Source of the DNA: an uncultured Phocaeicola sp.
Lineage (GTDB): Bacteria > Bacteroidota > Bacteroidia > Bacteroidales > Bacteroidaceae
Length of the DNA: 64,000 nucleotides
Assembly: GCA_948579315.1 (NCBI GenBank)
Contig: CAPAOL010000013.1
Span: 1 to 64,000 of the forward strand
Direction: 5' to 3'
The notes under the pieces were generated by a model. The model ran no database searches. It saw only the letters and a list, made by a program, of their open reading frames with translations, and was not told the DNA's origin. A program made the translations under genes and the position numbers. The first letter of the stretch is position 1, and every line of letters begins with the position of its first letter. Below, piece after piece: positions 27,374-35,795 of this stretch.

Positions 27374-27916
27374 TTATAGTTTTCTTTCTGTGATAATCTC
27401 TATATCATCTGTGGAGGACAATAAGTCACTGTCGTCTGTAACCAACTTTAATTTATTAATCTTGCACATTTCAATATAATAGGCATCATTGAAGTCTCTA
27501 TCAATAATATCTGATATGATTTTGTCAAGATTAACGGAGATAAATCCATCTGTAATCTTTTGGGTTATTCCTAAAATTACTTTTATATTATCTTTAGCCT
27601 CTTCAACAGCTTCCAAATACTCTTCCGTTCCCTTAAAGTCTTTTTTATACTCAGTTGAATAATTACCGCTAGCATCTTGCCAAAGTTTGAAACTTAGCTT
27701 TAAGTAGGCATTGATAAATTCAGAGACAACAAGAGAGTTGATCTTTATTTTAGCATTGGAATTTTGGATATTACTTAATAATGTACCATAAATGTTTTGT
27801 CTATGATAGTTGACATTAGCTATAGGAGCAAATAAAAGCATCCATATATTAGTGTCAAAGAAAAAAGAGTCAGTGGGTGCTACAGTATAAACTGAAGCTT
27901 TACTTAATGTCGCCAT
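27374..27916 (-). CDS. PIN-domain protein, probable ribonuclease
   Basis: 180 aa. FFFDTNIW (D21) is the opening PIN motif; E66 in VVSEF, D144 in DFNDAYY and D161/D164 in VTDDSDLL supply the other acidic residues expected in a PIN active site, so it should be a Mg2+-dependent RNase. Unlike typical VapC toxins (about 130 aa) it is longer, and no VapB-like antitoxin is adjacent. It overlaps the STAS-like gene by 17 nt and is translationally coupled to it. AT-rich like the two upstream genes, and unlike the flanking sugar genes. Confidence 0.75.
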   Translation of the reverse strand: MATLSKASVYTVAPTDSFFFDTNIWMLLFAPIANVNYHRQNIYGTLLSNIQNSNAKIKINSLVVSEFINAYLKLSFKLWQDASGNYSTEYKKDFKGTEEYLEAVEEAKDNIKVILGITQKITDGFISVNLDKIISDIIDRDFNDAYYIEMCKINKLKLVTDDSDLLSSTDDIEIITERKL

Positions 27917-28250
27917 CTAATATGGGTTTTATATTTTTTTCGAATAGTGCTGTGTCTTTATAAAATAGTTTAGCTGTATCAGTTACTTTTTTAATTCGGC
28001 GTGCATTTTCGACTGATACATTTTGAAGCTTTAAATATTGTTTAATAAAATCGCTTGAATAGTCTTTGTATAAGTTTCCTATTGCAACGTTTAAAAAAGC
28101 GGTAGTCATTAGCTCTATTCCTGCAAAATCTAAAGAAACTTCTTCCTTTTTGTTTAGAGCTTCTTTGATTTGATCATAAATAGGTTTTCCTTCGTTGGGT
28201 ATCACCCCTTGATGAAGTGTTACTAAATTGTCTACTTTAATTTCTTTCAT
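27900..28250 (-). CDS. STAS-like DUF4325 protein
   Basis: 116 aa. VSLDFAGIELMTTAFLNVAI (38-57) fits the STAS-like DUF4325 motif, in which a Ser/Thr-rich turn (here T49-T50) occupies the place phosphorylated in anti-anti-sigma factors. It starts 11 nt downstream of the ATPase gene and overlaps the PIN gene. By analogy with SpoIIAA/RsbV it may bind the ATPase and be switched by phosphorylation, but this is inference. No DNA-binding segment is visible. Confidence 0.7.
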   Translation of the reverse strand: MKEIKVDNLVTLHQGVIPNEGKPIYDQIKEALNKKEEVSLDFAGIELMTTAFLNVAIGNLYKDYSSDFIKQYLKLQNVSVENARRIKKVTDTAKLFYKDTALFEKNIKPILDGDIK

Positions 28251-28261
28251 ATACTATATTA

Positions 28262-29164
28262 TTATAATAAATCATTTGGGTCTAGTAGTGCTTCTTTTTC
28301 TTCGGACATATAATAAAACTTATCGTCATTGAAGTTGAACTCCATATTAACGATTGTGCCCGGAAAAATGTTCTCCATAAATTTTGAGTTAACTTTTCCG
28401 TTCTCATATTCCCAAAATCCATTTGATGATATGATCTGAAGAAGCCCTTTATTTAAATCAATGAAATCCTTAATCAAACTTAACCCTAATCCACCGGTGG
28501 ATTCTTTAGTTGTGTTTCCTTCTTGAATAGCCCATTCAATAGCTTCGAAAGAGTTTAAACTATCAAGTCCTTTTCTTGCGCAATAATCACACACATTTTT
28601 ATAAATAGTATTGCCACAATCCACAATTGTGACGTCAAGTCTTGGAATTTCAACTTCAGGTTTGTACTCTCCACAACAGTATACTGATTTACTATTTCCA
28701 TGCGTAATGGCGTTTACATATATTTCAAATATACTTTCATTGATATTTCTACCGACTAATTCTGTGTGTTTAGGGAATTTTTGTTTGCTAATCAATTCAT
28801 CGTCTATATATTTTTTAAAGTCGTCAGACTCTGTTTGTGAAAATTTCCTGTATGGAATAAATGTCTCCTTATCTTCATTTGATGTATCAATTAGAAACGC
28901 TTTAAGAAATTGATTCCTTGATAATATTCTTCGCACGCCCGTATATAAAGGTTTAGTTATCCATACCTGATATCCTTCTTCTATTAATAAATCTATTAAT
29001 GCTCCTAACACGGAAGCGAGATTCGCGTCAAAATGAATACATTGGGAGAAATTGATTCTCAAAGAGATATCTTTTTGGTTATGAACTTCTTTATATAAAC
29101 GAGCTATTGCTGCATAACCATCTATTTCAGTCCTTATATTTTTTTCTATATAAAAATCATACAT
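28262..29164 (-). CDS. STAS-like plus GHKL ATPase protein
   Basis: 300 aa. Residues about 1-95 look STAS-like (DISLRINFSQCIHFDANLAS, then LGALIDLLIEEGYQVWI). Residues about 135-285 are a HATPase_c/GHKL domain: N-box E147, N151 and H155 (FEIYVNAITHG), G1 box DCG 182-184, G2 box GGLGLS 224-229. It lacks a histidine-kinase DHp domain, as do anti-sigma kinases of the RsbW/SpoIIAB type. First gene of a three-gene operon with its own TAnnTTTG box. Phosphorylation of the neighbouring STAS-like protein is a testable idea. Confidence 0.75.
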   Translation of the reverse strand: MYDFYIEKNIRTEIDGYAAIARLYKEVHNQKDISLRINFSQCIHFDANLASVLGALIDLLIEEGYQVWITKPLYTGVRRILSRNQFLKAFLIDTSNEDKETFIPYRKFSQTESDDFKKYIDDELISKQKFPKHTELVGRNINESIFEIYVNAITHGNSKSVYCCGEYKPEVEIPRLDVTIVDCGNTIYKNVCDYCARKGLDSLNSFEAIEWAIQEGNTTKESTGGLGLSLIKDFIDLNKGLLQIISSNGFWEYENGKVNSKFMENIFPGTIVNMEFNFNDDKFYYMSEEKEALLDPNDLL

Positions 29165-29190
29165 GGCTAATTAGTGTTTATAATCTTTCG

Positions 29191-29198
29191 CAAAGATA
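29191..29198 (-). promoter_or_regulatory. -7 promoter box of the ATPase-STAS-PIN operon
   Basis: TATCTTTG on the minus strand, 26 nt upstream of the ATPase ATG. No clear -33 TTG. Confidence 0.6.
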
Positions 29199-29260
29199 GA
29201 ACTTTTATTTTGATTTATTTATAAAATAATTTAATAAAAAGATGCTTGGGATGAATATGT

Positions 29261-29307
29261 AATAAAACAAGAGAGACATATATCTAATGCAGATATAAGT
29301 CTCTCTT
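29261..29307 (-). terminator. Terminator of galM-gluP-galK
   Basis: A 17-bp stem, 29269-29285 with 29291-29307 (one mismatch), loop AATGC, followed on the minus strand by GTTTTATT. It starts 48 nt after the galK stop. Confidence 0.8.
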
Positions 29308-29354
29308 AACAAATTCTCATCAACGAAATATGCGATGGAGATATAATACTTCTC

Positions 29355-30509
29355 TTATTCCAGTCTACGAGAACCGTCACCAATTACTACGTCATACACT
29401 TTCGGGCTTCTGCCGAATTTAGCTTTGAAAGCAGCTTTTGTTTTTTCAACGAAGTTGTCATACAACTCATCCTTAACAAGGTTGATCGTACAACCACCGA
29501 AGCCACCACCCATTACGCGTGAACCAGTCACACCGTATTCTTTAGCGCAGTCATTCAGGAAGTCGAGTTCTTCGCAGCTTACTTCGTACAGCTTGCTCAT
29601 GCCGTGATGAGTTTCGTACATCTTCTTGCCAACAGTTTCGTAATCATCCTTTTCCAATGCCTCGCAAACATCGAGTACACGTTGGATTTCTTCGATTACA
29701 TATTCTGCACGCATATAGTCTTCAGCACTGATATCAGCTTTCGCTTCTTCCAGCATAGCCATTGTACAGTCGCGCAGGAATTCTACGTGCGGATGTTTTT
29801 TCTGGATAGCGGCAACAGCAGCTTCACAACTTTGGCGACGCTTGTTGTAAGCAGAAGAAGCCAGTTCGTGTTTAACCACTGAATCCATCAGAACCAGACG
29901 ATAACCTTCCGGATGGAATGGGAAATACTGGTATTCCAATGAACGGCAATCCAAACGGATCAAGCTGCCTGCTTTACCGAACACAGAAGCAAACTGGTCC
30001 ATGATACCGCAGTTAACACCGCAGTAGTTGTGTTCTGTTGCCTGACCCACTTTAGCCAATTCAAATTTATCTATTTTGTTTTCACCGAACAGTTCGTTCA
30101 ATGCGAAAGCATACGTACTTTCCAAAGCAGCAGAAGAAGACATACCTGCACCCAGAGGCACATCACCTGCAAAAGCAGTATTGAATCCCTTCACGTCAAC
30201 GCCGCGTTTAATCATTTCACGGCATACGCCGAAAATATATCTTGCCCAGCTGGCACGTGGAGCATCCTCTTCGTTCAGACCAAATTCTACATAGTCTTTC
30301 AAGTCGATAGAGTAAGCTCTCACTTTGTCAGTACCGTTTGGTTTGATTTCAGCAATCATGCCTTTGTCTACGGCTCCCGGAAATACGAATCCACCGTTGT
30401 AGTCAGTGTGTTCGCCGATCAGGTTGATACGGCCCGGAGAAGCATATAAAAATCCAGTAGTTCCGTCAAAGTGTTTAATGAAGCGACTTCTTACGTATTC
30501 TGTATCCAT
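29355..30509 (-). CDS. galK: Galactokinase
   Basis: 384 aa, full length. SPGRINLIGEHTDYNGG is the galactokinase signature and GDVPLGAGMSSSAALE is the GHMP ATP-binding loop; GGGFGGCTINLV is motif 3. It phosphorylates galactose at C1 for the Leloir pathway. It is the last gene of galM-gluP-galK, with 38 nt from the transporter. No galT is visible in the window. Confidence 0.97.
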   Translation of the reverse strand: MDTEYVRSRFIKHFDGTTGFLYASPGRINLIGEHTDYNGGFVFPGAVDKGMIAEIKPNGTDKVRAYSIDLKDYVEFGLNEEDAPRASWARYIFGVCREMIKRGVDVKGFNTAFAGDVPLGAGMSSSAALESTYAFALNELFGENKIDKFELAKVGQATEHNYCGVNCGIMDQFASVFGKAGSLIRLDCRSLEYQYFPFHPEGYRLVLMDSVVKHELASSAYNKRRQSCEAAVAAIQKKHPHVEFLRDCTMAMLEEAKADISAEDYMRAEYVIEEIQRVLDVCEALEKDDYETVGKKMYETHHGMSKLYEVSCEELDFLNDCAKEYGVTGSRVMGGGFGGCTINLVKDELYDNFVEKTKAAFKAKFGRSPKVYDVVIGDGSRRLE

Positions 30510-30547
30510 GATATTTGTATTTTAAAGGTGAATAATAATATAGAGAA

Positions 30548-31858
30548 TTATTCCACAGGAATATCCTTATTTACATTTTTGCAACCTACCAGACCGTAGA
30601 ACAGCAGGTAAGCAAGTGCGGCGATGATAACCCAGTAGCTAGGCATGAAACCGGCGATGTCGGCTACCCAACCTTGGATAACGGGCAAGATACCTCCACC
30701 GCAAACCAGTACCATAAACAGACCGGAAGCAGCAGCCAGATATTTTCCTAATCCTTCTACTGCAAGGTTGAAAATACCACCCCACATGATAGAAGTACAA
30801 AGACCTACTAATACCAAGTACATGGCGTTGATAGGAACTTCTGCAAAACCGAACGACAGACCACCAGTAGCGCTCTGTTGAAGTACAGGCAGATTAACCA
30901 ATGTGCTTGTAGAAGAGAAGATAGCAAGGAATACTAAAATTAGTCCCAACGCAGATGTAAACGTAAGCATCGCTTTACTGGAAATTTTAGCACCGAGTGA
31001 AGCACCGGCTAGACGACCAATCAACATTAAGAACCAATAAGTTCCTGCCACGAAACCGGAAATAGTAGAAGCGATGCCTGCTCCGCCTTTTTCTACAGGG
31101 TCTGTCAGGAATAGATTCAAAGTTCCCGGTACACCTACTTCAATACCAACATATACAAAAATAGCGATAGCTCCCAATACAAAATGACGGAATTTTAAAG
31201 CACCCTTCATCAATTTTCCGATAGGTTCTGTTGATGCATTAGCATTGGGCTCGGGAATTTGTACAAACAAAAGTACGAAGAAAGCAAAAGCGAACACAGC
31301 CATAGCAGTGTACATTACAGGGAATATTTGAGAAATAGTAGCTTTTTCGATAGATCCGGCGATCAGGATACCTACAAACATCGGAGTAATGGTAGCCATT
31401 ACAGAGTTGAAAGATCCACCTACCTGAATAAGCTGGTTACCTTTGTTACCTTCACCACCCAGTTTGTTCAACATTGGGTTTACAACAGTGTTAAGTAAAC
31501 ACATAGAGAAACCTGCTACGAATGCACCAATCAAATAAACGGCAAATGCCATTTCCGGGCTTGAATGACCGGATAAGAATTGGATACCTACGCCAATGAA
31601 ACCGATAGCTACTGCGATAAGTGCTGTTTTCTTATAACCCACGCGTTGCAATAGGATACCGCTCGGAATACCCATTACTGCGTATGCAATAAAGTTTCCG
31701 AAGTTACCCAGCATACCTAATGCGTTTGATACGTCAAACTGGTTTTTCAACACGATACCCATAGGAGCAGCGAGGTTGGTAACAAATGAAATCATACCAA
31801 AAAGGAAAATCATCGTAATGATTGCAATGATTTTACCGTTCTTTTTTTCTTGTGTCAT
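30548..31858 (-). CDS. gluP: Glucose/galactose MFS transporter
   Basis: 436 aa, 12 predicted membrane segments, FucP/GluP branch of the major facilitator superfamily (NPMLNKLGGEGNKGNQL and GLGKYLAAASGLFMVLVCGG are typical). It imports glucose or galactose across the inner membrane, probably with H+ or Na+. Its place between galM and galK argues for galactose. Confidence 0.88.
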   Translation of the reverse strand: MTQEKKNGKIIAIITMIFLFGMISFVTNLAAPMGIVLKNQFDVSNALGMLGNFGNFIAYAVMGIPSGILLQRVGYKKTALIAVAIGFIGVGIQFLSGHSSPEMAFAVYLIGAFVAGFSMCLLNTVVNPMLNKLGGEGNKGNQLIQVGGSFNSVMATITPMFVGILIAGSIEKATISQIFPVMYTAMAVFAFAFFVLLFVQIPEPNANASTEPIGKLMKGALKFRHFVLGAIAIFVYVGIEVGVPGTLNLFLTDPVEKGGAGIASTISGFVAGTYWFLMLIGRLAGASLGAKISSKAMLTFTSALGLILVFLAIFSSTSTLVNLPVLQQSATGGLSFGFAEVPINAMYLVLVGLCTSIMWGGIFNLAVEGLGKYLAAASGLFMVLVCGGGILPVIQGWVADIAGFMPSYWVIIAALAYLLFYGLVGCKNVNKDIPVE

Positions 31859-31910
31859 GGTTCAAAAAAAATGTTAGTTTATAAAATTAGGTTAGTTATT
31901 TTTTCAAATC

Positions 31911-33008
31911 TTATTCTTCCACTGCAAACTTGTAGACAGTGATTTGTTGGTATTCATCACCCGGCAGCAAAGTAGCCGATGGGAAATGCGGTTTGTTCGG
32001 AGTATCCGGGAAACACTGTGCTTCAAAGCAGATAGCGCTTCTTGCAGGGAATGTAGCTCCATGTGCGCCTTCAAATCCATTCAGCCAGTTGCCTGTATAG
32101 AGTTGCACGCCGGCTTCGGTGGTATACACTTCCATGATACGGCCGCTTTTCGGGTCTTTGCAAGTAGCAGCCAGGTCGAGTGAGCCGTTTTCTATCTTGT
32201 TCAGTACATAGCAGTGGTCGTAGCCGGCACCGAAAATCAGTTGCTGGAATTTGTCATTGATACGTTCGCCTACGGTGTGCGGAGTACGGAAATCCATCGG
32301 AGTACCCTCTACTTTGGCAATTTCGCCTGTTGGGATAGAAACTTCGTCGATAGGCGTATAGAAATCAGCGTTGATAGTAACGATGTGGTCGTTGACGGTA
32401 GGAGTAGGAGTGGAGATACCGGCGAGGTTGAAGAAACCGTGGTTAGTCAGATTAACGACTGTGGCTTTGTCGGTTGTTGCGCGGTATTCGATAGTCAGTG
32501 CGTTTACTTCGTTTTCCAGGCGGTAGGTCATTTCTATTTCCAGTTTGCCGGGGAATCCTTCTTCGCCATCGGCAGAAACATAGTTGAATTGCACTGTGCT
32601 CTCGTCAAGTTGTATAGCGTCCCATACACGAGCGTGGAAACCGGTAGGTCCTCCATGCAGAGAGTTGGGGCCGTTGTTGATTGTCAGCTCATGTTCTTCG
32701 CCGAACAGAGTGAATTTTCCTTTGGCGATACGGTTGCCGTAGCGTCCGATAGTAGTGCTTAGGAAAGGTTCCGGGCTGTTGATGACGTGGTCGATGCTGT
32801 CGTGTCCGAGGATTACATTGGCATACTTACCGTTTTTGTCCGGTACCATGATAGAAAGAATGGCGCATCCGTAATTGGTTACAGCTACTTCCATTCCCTT
32901 TGTGTTTTTGAGGATAAATAAATCGGTTTTCTTATCATTTATATCCTTTTGGAAATCTTTCCGGCTGAGCCCTGATAGATTCCCTTCTGTTGGGAATGTG
33001 TTATTCAT
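31911..33008 (-). CDS. galM: Aldose 1-epimerase, cytoplasmic type
   Basis: 365 aa from the ATG at 33006-33008. GRYGNRIAKGKF, LHGGPTGFHA and TNHGFFNLAG are aldose 1-epimerase motifs. There is no signal peptide, so it acts in the cytoplasm on galactose anomers for GalK, in contrast to the lipoprotein paralogue in the arabinose operon. A longer frame exists, but its extra 18 residues fall across the promoter region and lack conservation signs. Confidence 0.93.
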   Translation of the reverse strand: MNNTFPTEGNLSGLSRKDFQKDINDKKTDLFILKNTKGMEVAVTNYGCAILSIMVPDKNGKYANVILGHDSIDHVINSPEPFLSTTIGRYGNRIAKGKFTLFGEEHELTINNGPNSLHGGPTGFHARVWDAIQLDESTVQFNYVSADGEEGFPGKLEIEMTYRLENEVNALTIEYRATTDKATVVNLTNHGFFNLAGISTPTPTVNDHIVTINADFYTPIDEVSIPTGEIAKVEGTPMDFRTPHTVGERINDKFQQLIFGAGYDHCYVLNKIENGSLDLAATCKDPKSGRIMEVYTTEAGVQLYTGNWLNGFEGAHGATFPARSAICFEAQCFPDTPNKPHFPSATLLPGDEYQQITVYKFAVEE

Positions 33009-33201
33009 GTTTGGTATTATTAAAAATTTCCTGCAAATAAAGGGAAATTCTTTCTTTCTCACAAATTATTCCGACTAAATATAACAGGTGCTTTAGGAAA
33101 GTTTAGCTTTATTACTTCATCTTCTTTCGGATACAAAAGCAAAAGATGATTTCTTAAATGAATTTTCATCCTCCTTTTCTTTAAAACTAAACTATTTTTT
33201 G

Positions 33202-33209
33202 TATGTTTG
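33202..33209 (+). promoter_or_regulatory. -7 promoter box of manA, with a leader hairpin
   Basis: TATGTTTG, 59 nt upstream of the ATG. The transcript would begin near 33216, inside or just before the perfect hairpin CGGATTG-TAA-CAATCCG at 33214-33230, which may stabilise the 5' end. Confidence 0.6.
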
Positions 33210-33268
33210 CTCCCGGATTGTAACAATCCGAGCGAATTTAATCTAAGTTTATAACAAGAAAAACTAAA

Positions 33269-34240
33269 ATGTATCCATTAAAATTCGAACCTATTCTGAA
33301 GCAGACGCTTTGGGGGGGCGACAAAATTATTCCATTCAAGCATTTGAACGCAGACTTGAAAGGAGTAGGAGAAAGCTGGGAGATTTCCGGTGTTGAGGAC
33401 AATGAATCCGTAGTGGCTAATGGCCCGGATAAAGGTTTAACCTTAGCCGATATGGTAAGAAAGTATCGTGAAGAACTGGTTGGTGAAGCGAATTATGCCC
33501 GTTTCGGCAACAAATTTCCGTTGCTCATTAAGTTCATCGATGCCAAACAGGATTTGTCAATCCAGGTACACCCAACAGATGAGTTGGCGAAGAAACGCCA
33601 TAATTCGATGGGAAAAACCGAGATGTGGTATGTGGTAGATGCCGACCAAGGAGCTAAATTACGTTCAGGATTCTCTGAACAGATTACCCCGAAAGAATAT
33701 AAAGAACGCGTGTTGAACAATACGATTACCGACGTATTGCAGGAGTATGAAATCCATCCGGGTGATGTGTTTTTCCTTCCTGCCGGACGTGTGCACAGTA
33801 TCGGAGCCGGGGCGTTCATTGCCGAGATTCAACAGACTTCTGACATAACGTACCGTATCTACGACTTCAACCGCAAGGACGCGAACGGCAAAACCCGTGA
33901 ACTTCACACCGATTTAGCTCGTGAAGCCATCAATTACGAAGTATTGGATGACTACCGTACTAAATACGATGCAGTGAAGGATGAACCGGTAGAATTGGTG
34001 GCATGTCCTTATTTCACGACTTCTCTGTATGACATGACTGAAGAAATTAGTTGTGATTACTCGGAACTTGACTCGTTTGTGATTTTTATCTGCATGGAAG
34101 GTACATGCAAAATGAGAGACAATGAAGGCAATGAACTGACTGTTAGTGCCGGAGAATCTATTTTGTTGCCTGCAACTACGCAAGACATCACAATCACTCC
34201 TGAAGGAGGAAATGTGAAATTGTTGGAGACATACGTGTAA
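33269..34240 (+). CDS. manA: Mannose-6-phosphate isomerase, class I
   Basis: 323 aa, type I short form. WGGDKIIPF, QVHPTDELAKK (metal ligands) and LPAGRVHSIGAGAFIAEIQQ are conserved. It interconverts mannose-6-phosphate and fructose-6-phosphate with Zn2+. It is divergent from the galactose operon and has its own promoter. Confidence 0.95.
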   Translation: MYPLKFEPILKQTLWGGDKIIPFKHLNADLKGVGESWEISGVEDNESVVANGPDKGLTLADMVRKYREELVGEANYARFGNKFPLLIKFIDAKQDLSIQVHPTDELAKKRHNSMGKTEMWYVVDADQGAKLRSGFSEQITPKEYKERVLNNTITDVLQEYEIHPGDVFFLPAGRVHSIGAGAFIAEIQQTSDITYRIYDFNRKDANGKTRELHTDLAREAINYEVLDDYRTKYDAVKDEPVELVACPYFTTSLYDMTEEISCDYSELDSFVIFICMEGTCKMRDNEGNELTVSAGESILLPATTQDITITPEGGNVKLLETYV

Positions 34241-34316
34241 AAAAATAATATGCATATAGTTAAGGTCATTCGACTTTGTTCCGTTATGGCGGGCAAAGCC
34301 GGATGACCTTTTTCTG

Positions 34317-34397
34317 TAAAGCTATGCTTTAGCAATCGTAAAGCATAGCTTTATGGTCTCTAAAGCGGCGCTTTAGGTTGTATAAAACATAGCTATT
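34317..34397. repeat. Array of four TAAAGC-NNN-GCTTTA palindromes, 22-bp pitch
   Basis: Units of 15 nt start at 34317, 34339, 34361 and 34383, exactly 22 bp apart with 7-nt spacers: TAAAGCTATGCTTTA, TAAAGCATAGCTTTA, TAAAGCGGCGCTTTA and the decayed TAAAACATAGCTATT. It lies in the 3' region of manA. Same architecture as 7085-7170 and 59807-59893, with a different palindrome. Confidence 0.8.
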
Positions 34398-34408
34398 ATT
34401 AATGGGAA

Positions 34409-34654
34409 GGGTACAGAAGGTACAGAAATTCACCCCCTCCCTACCACACACGCACACGTATACGTATACGTGCACGCGTTTATTATGTACGCGAGAAATG
34501 CATATAATATATTAAGGATATGTGGAAATAGAATTATGGATAAGAGGCATTGGGAGGATATCCGTTTCTGTCTATATTCTATTTCTCACCTATATTATAC
34601 GCGTGCGTGTGCGTGTGTGATAGGGAGGGGTGAATTTCTGTACCTTCTGTACCC
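34409..34654. repeat. 246-bp foldback element with alternating Pu-Py tracts
   Basis: The outer arms (34409-34458 and about 34605-34654) pair over some 50 bp with a single indel and a few mismatches, both reading GGGTACAGAAGGTACAG inward. Weaker pairing continues towards the centre (CACGCGT.. and GAGAAAT on both sides). The arms contain strictly alternating pyrimidine-purine runs at 34445-34479 (35 nt) and 34596-34619 (24 nt). There is no transposase and no obvious target duplication. It could be a MITE-like element. A 68-codon open frame inside it is not convincing. Confidence 0.7.
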
Positions 34655-34726
34655 GTCTTGCGATGAAAAGAAGTAATTGTAAGCTACCTTGGTTGTTTGG
34701 TAAATCGGTTGACGTTGAAAAATTAA

Positions 34727-34987
34727 TTATCTCAATTTCCTAAAATACGTCCGCATCTTCCGCATAATCTTGATTCCTATCATTACTCCGTCAAAGATAG
34801 CCATCCCGGTATTGAACGAACGCATGATAGCATCCGCCTTATTGGTTGCCGGAGTAATCGGGGCAAATATTTCGCGTGTTGTAGCGGCCATGGCTCTTTT
34901 TTGGGCATGAATCTCATCCAAGAGTTTCTTTTTACGTTCGGCAATCTCTTCTAACGTGAATTTCTTTGGTGGTGTCTGCGCATTCAT
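34727..34987 (-). CDS. Small conserved-type protein next to holin-like gene
   Basis: 86 aa, positively charged, with a predicted helix (LEEIAERKKKLLDEIHAQKR) and a weakly hydrophobic C-terminal half. No family is recognised. It begins 3 nt downstream of the holin-like gene, so the two are co-translated. Together with the YtxH gene this makes a three-gene set of small envelope or stress proteins often seen in Bacteroidetes. Confidence 0.7.
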   Translation of the reverse strand: MNAQTPPKKFTLEEIAERKKKLLDEIHAQKRAMAATTREIFAPITPATNKADAIMRSFNTGMAIFDGVMIGIKIMRKMRTYFRKLR

Positions 34988-34990
34988 AAT

Positions 34991-35359
34991 TTATTTATTT
35001 GAATCGGTTAAAAATAAATTAGCTAGGAAGTTCACCATCGGAGAAATGATGAGCTGCTTGCGGAAAATAATAACCAAGGCGATGAGAGCCATGTTGATAC
35101 CCGCAATAATGGCGAAACTCGACATCAGTCCGCCCACGAAAGGCTCTAATATATAAGCAAGAGCAAAAAATAAATAAAACAGGGCAACCATGCCCAAGAT
35201 AATAAGTATTAGTACCATTATTAACGTGGAAAAAAGTATGGTTAACTTCTCCGTCAATTCTAATATGGTATATTCTTTTTGAAGCTTCAGATATTTCTTA
35301 CACTCAAAAAATAACTGCTGAAAATTTTCAATACTTTTATCGTCTCCCAACATAGTCAC
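34991..35359 (-). CDS. Holin-X/DUF1469-like membrane protein
   Basis: 122 aa. Two strong hydrophobic helices (IMVLILIILGMVALFYLFFA and MSSFAIIAGINMALIALVII, the second starting near residue 79) follow an amphipathic N-terminal region. It resembles the phage-holin-superfamily/Holin-X proteins that occur next to YtxH in many bacteria. It is probably an inner-membrane stress protein rather than a phage gene, as no other phage genes are nearby. Confidence 0.75.
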   Translation of the reverse strand: MTMLGDDKSIENFQQLFFECKKYLKLQKEYTILELTEKLTILFSTLIMVLILIILGMVALFYLFFALAYILEPFVGGLMSSFAIIAGINMALIALVIIFRKQLIISPMVNFLANLFLTDSNK

Positions 35360-35385
35360 TCTGTTTTTAATCTTTGATTACTTAC

Positions 35386-35595
35386 TTATTCTGCTATTTC
35401 TCCTTTCATCTCCGCAGCAATCTCGTCAACAAGAGTTTCCATTTCGCTACGGTTTAGTTTGATTCCTTTTTTACGAAGAATTTCTGCAATTTTGTGACGA
35501 GTGTCTTCTCCTTTTTCAGGAGCAAATAAAATACCAAGGGCTGCGCCTACGGCTGCACCACCCAGAAAAGCTGCTAAAACATTCAATCCTTTCAT
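35386..35595 (-). CDS. YtxH-like protein
   Basis: 69 aa. The glycine/alanine membrane segment AAFLGGAAVGAALGILFAPE with the following KGEDTRHKI is the YtxH signature. The function is unknown, though homologues respond to general stress. First gene of the three-gene operon, with a TAnnTTTG box 33 nt upstream. Confidence 0.88.
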   Translation of the reverse strand: MKGLNVLAAFLGGAAVGAALGILFAPEKGEDTRHKIAEILRKKGIKLNRSEMETLVDEIAAEMKGEIAE

Positions 35596-35627
35596 AATGT
35601 ATAATGTTTAAAATGATTATAATACAA

Positions 35628-35635
35628 CAAATATA
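35628..35635 (-). promoter_or_regulatory. -7 promoter box of the YtxH operon
   Basis: TATATTTG on the minus strand, a match to TAnnTTTG upstream of the YtxH start. Confidence 0.55.
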
Positions 35636-35760
35636 ACATTTTTATGGAAAGGTTGTTCATGCAAACAGGAAAAAAGTGCTTTGTTTTATAATTCTTTTTT
35701 TTCTTAGGGGTTTAATCTTATTTAACGGAGCTTCGTAGCTAACCATTGAAGGTTAAGACG

Positions 35761-35768
35761 TACTTTTG
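35761..35768 (+). promoter_or_regulatory. -7 promoter box of the SDR gene
   Basis: TACTTTTG, 27 nt upstream of the ATG at 35796. It overlaps an in-frame TTG that would otherwise extend the protein, which excludes that start. Confidence 0.6.
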
Positions 35769-35795
35769 TTTTCAAATATTGTAAATCAAAACATA

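Noticed and set aside
34470..34676. 68-codon frame inside the foldback element as a gene
   Set aside because: It lies within an inverted repeat, has biased composition and no promoter or leader; more likely chance.
34991..35359. Holin-like gene as evidence of a prophage
   Set aside because: No other phage genes; the gene sits with YtxH, an association typical of chromosomal stress or envelope genes.
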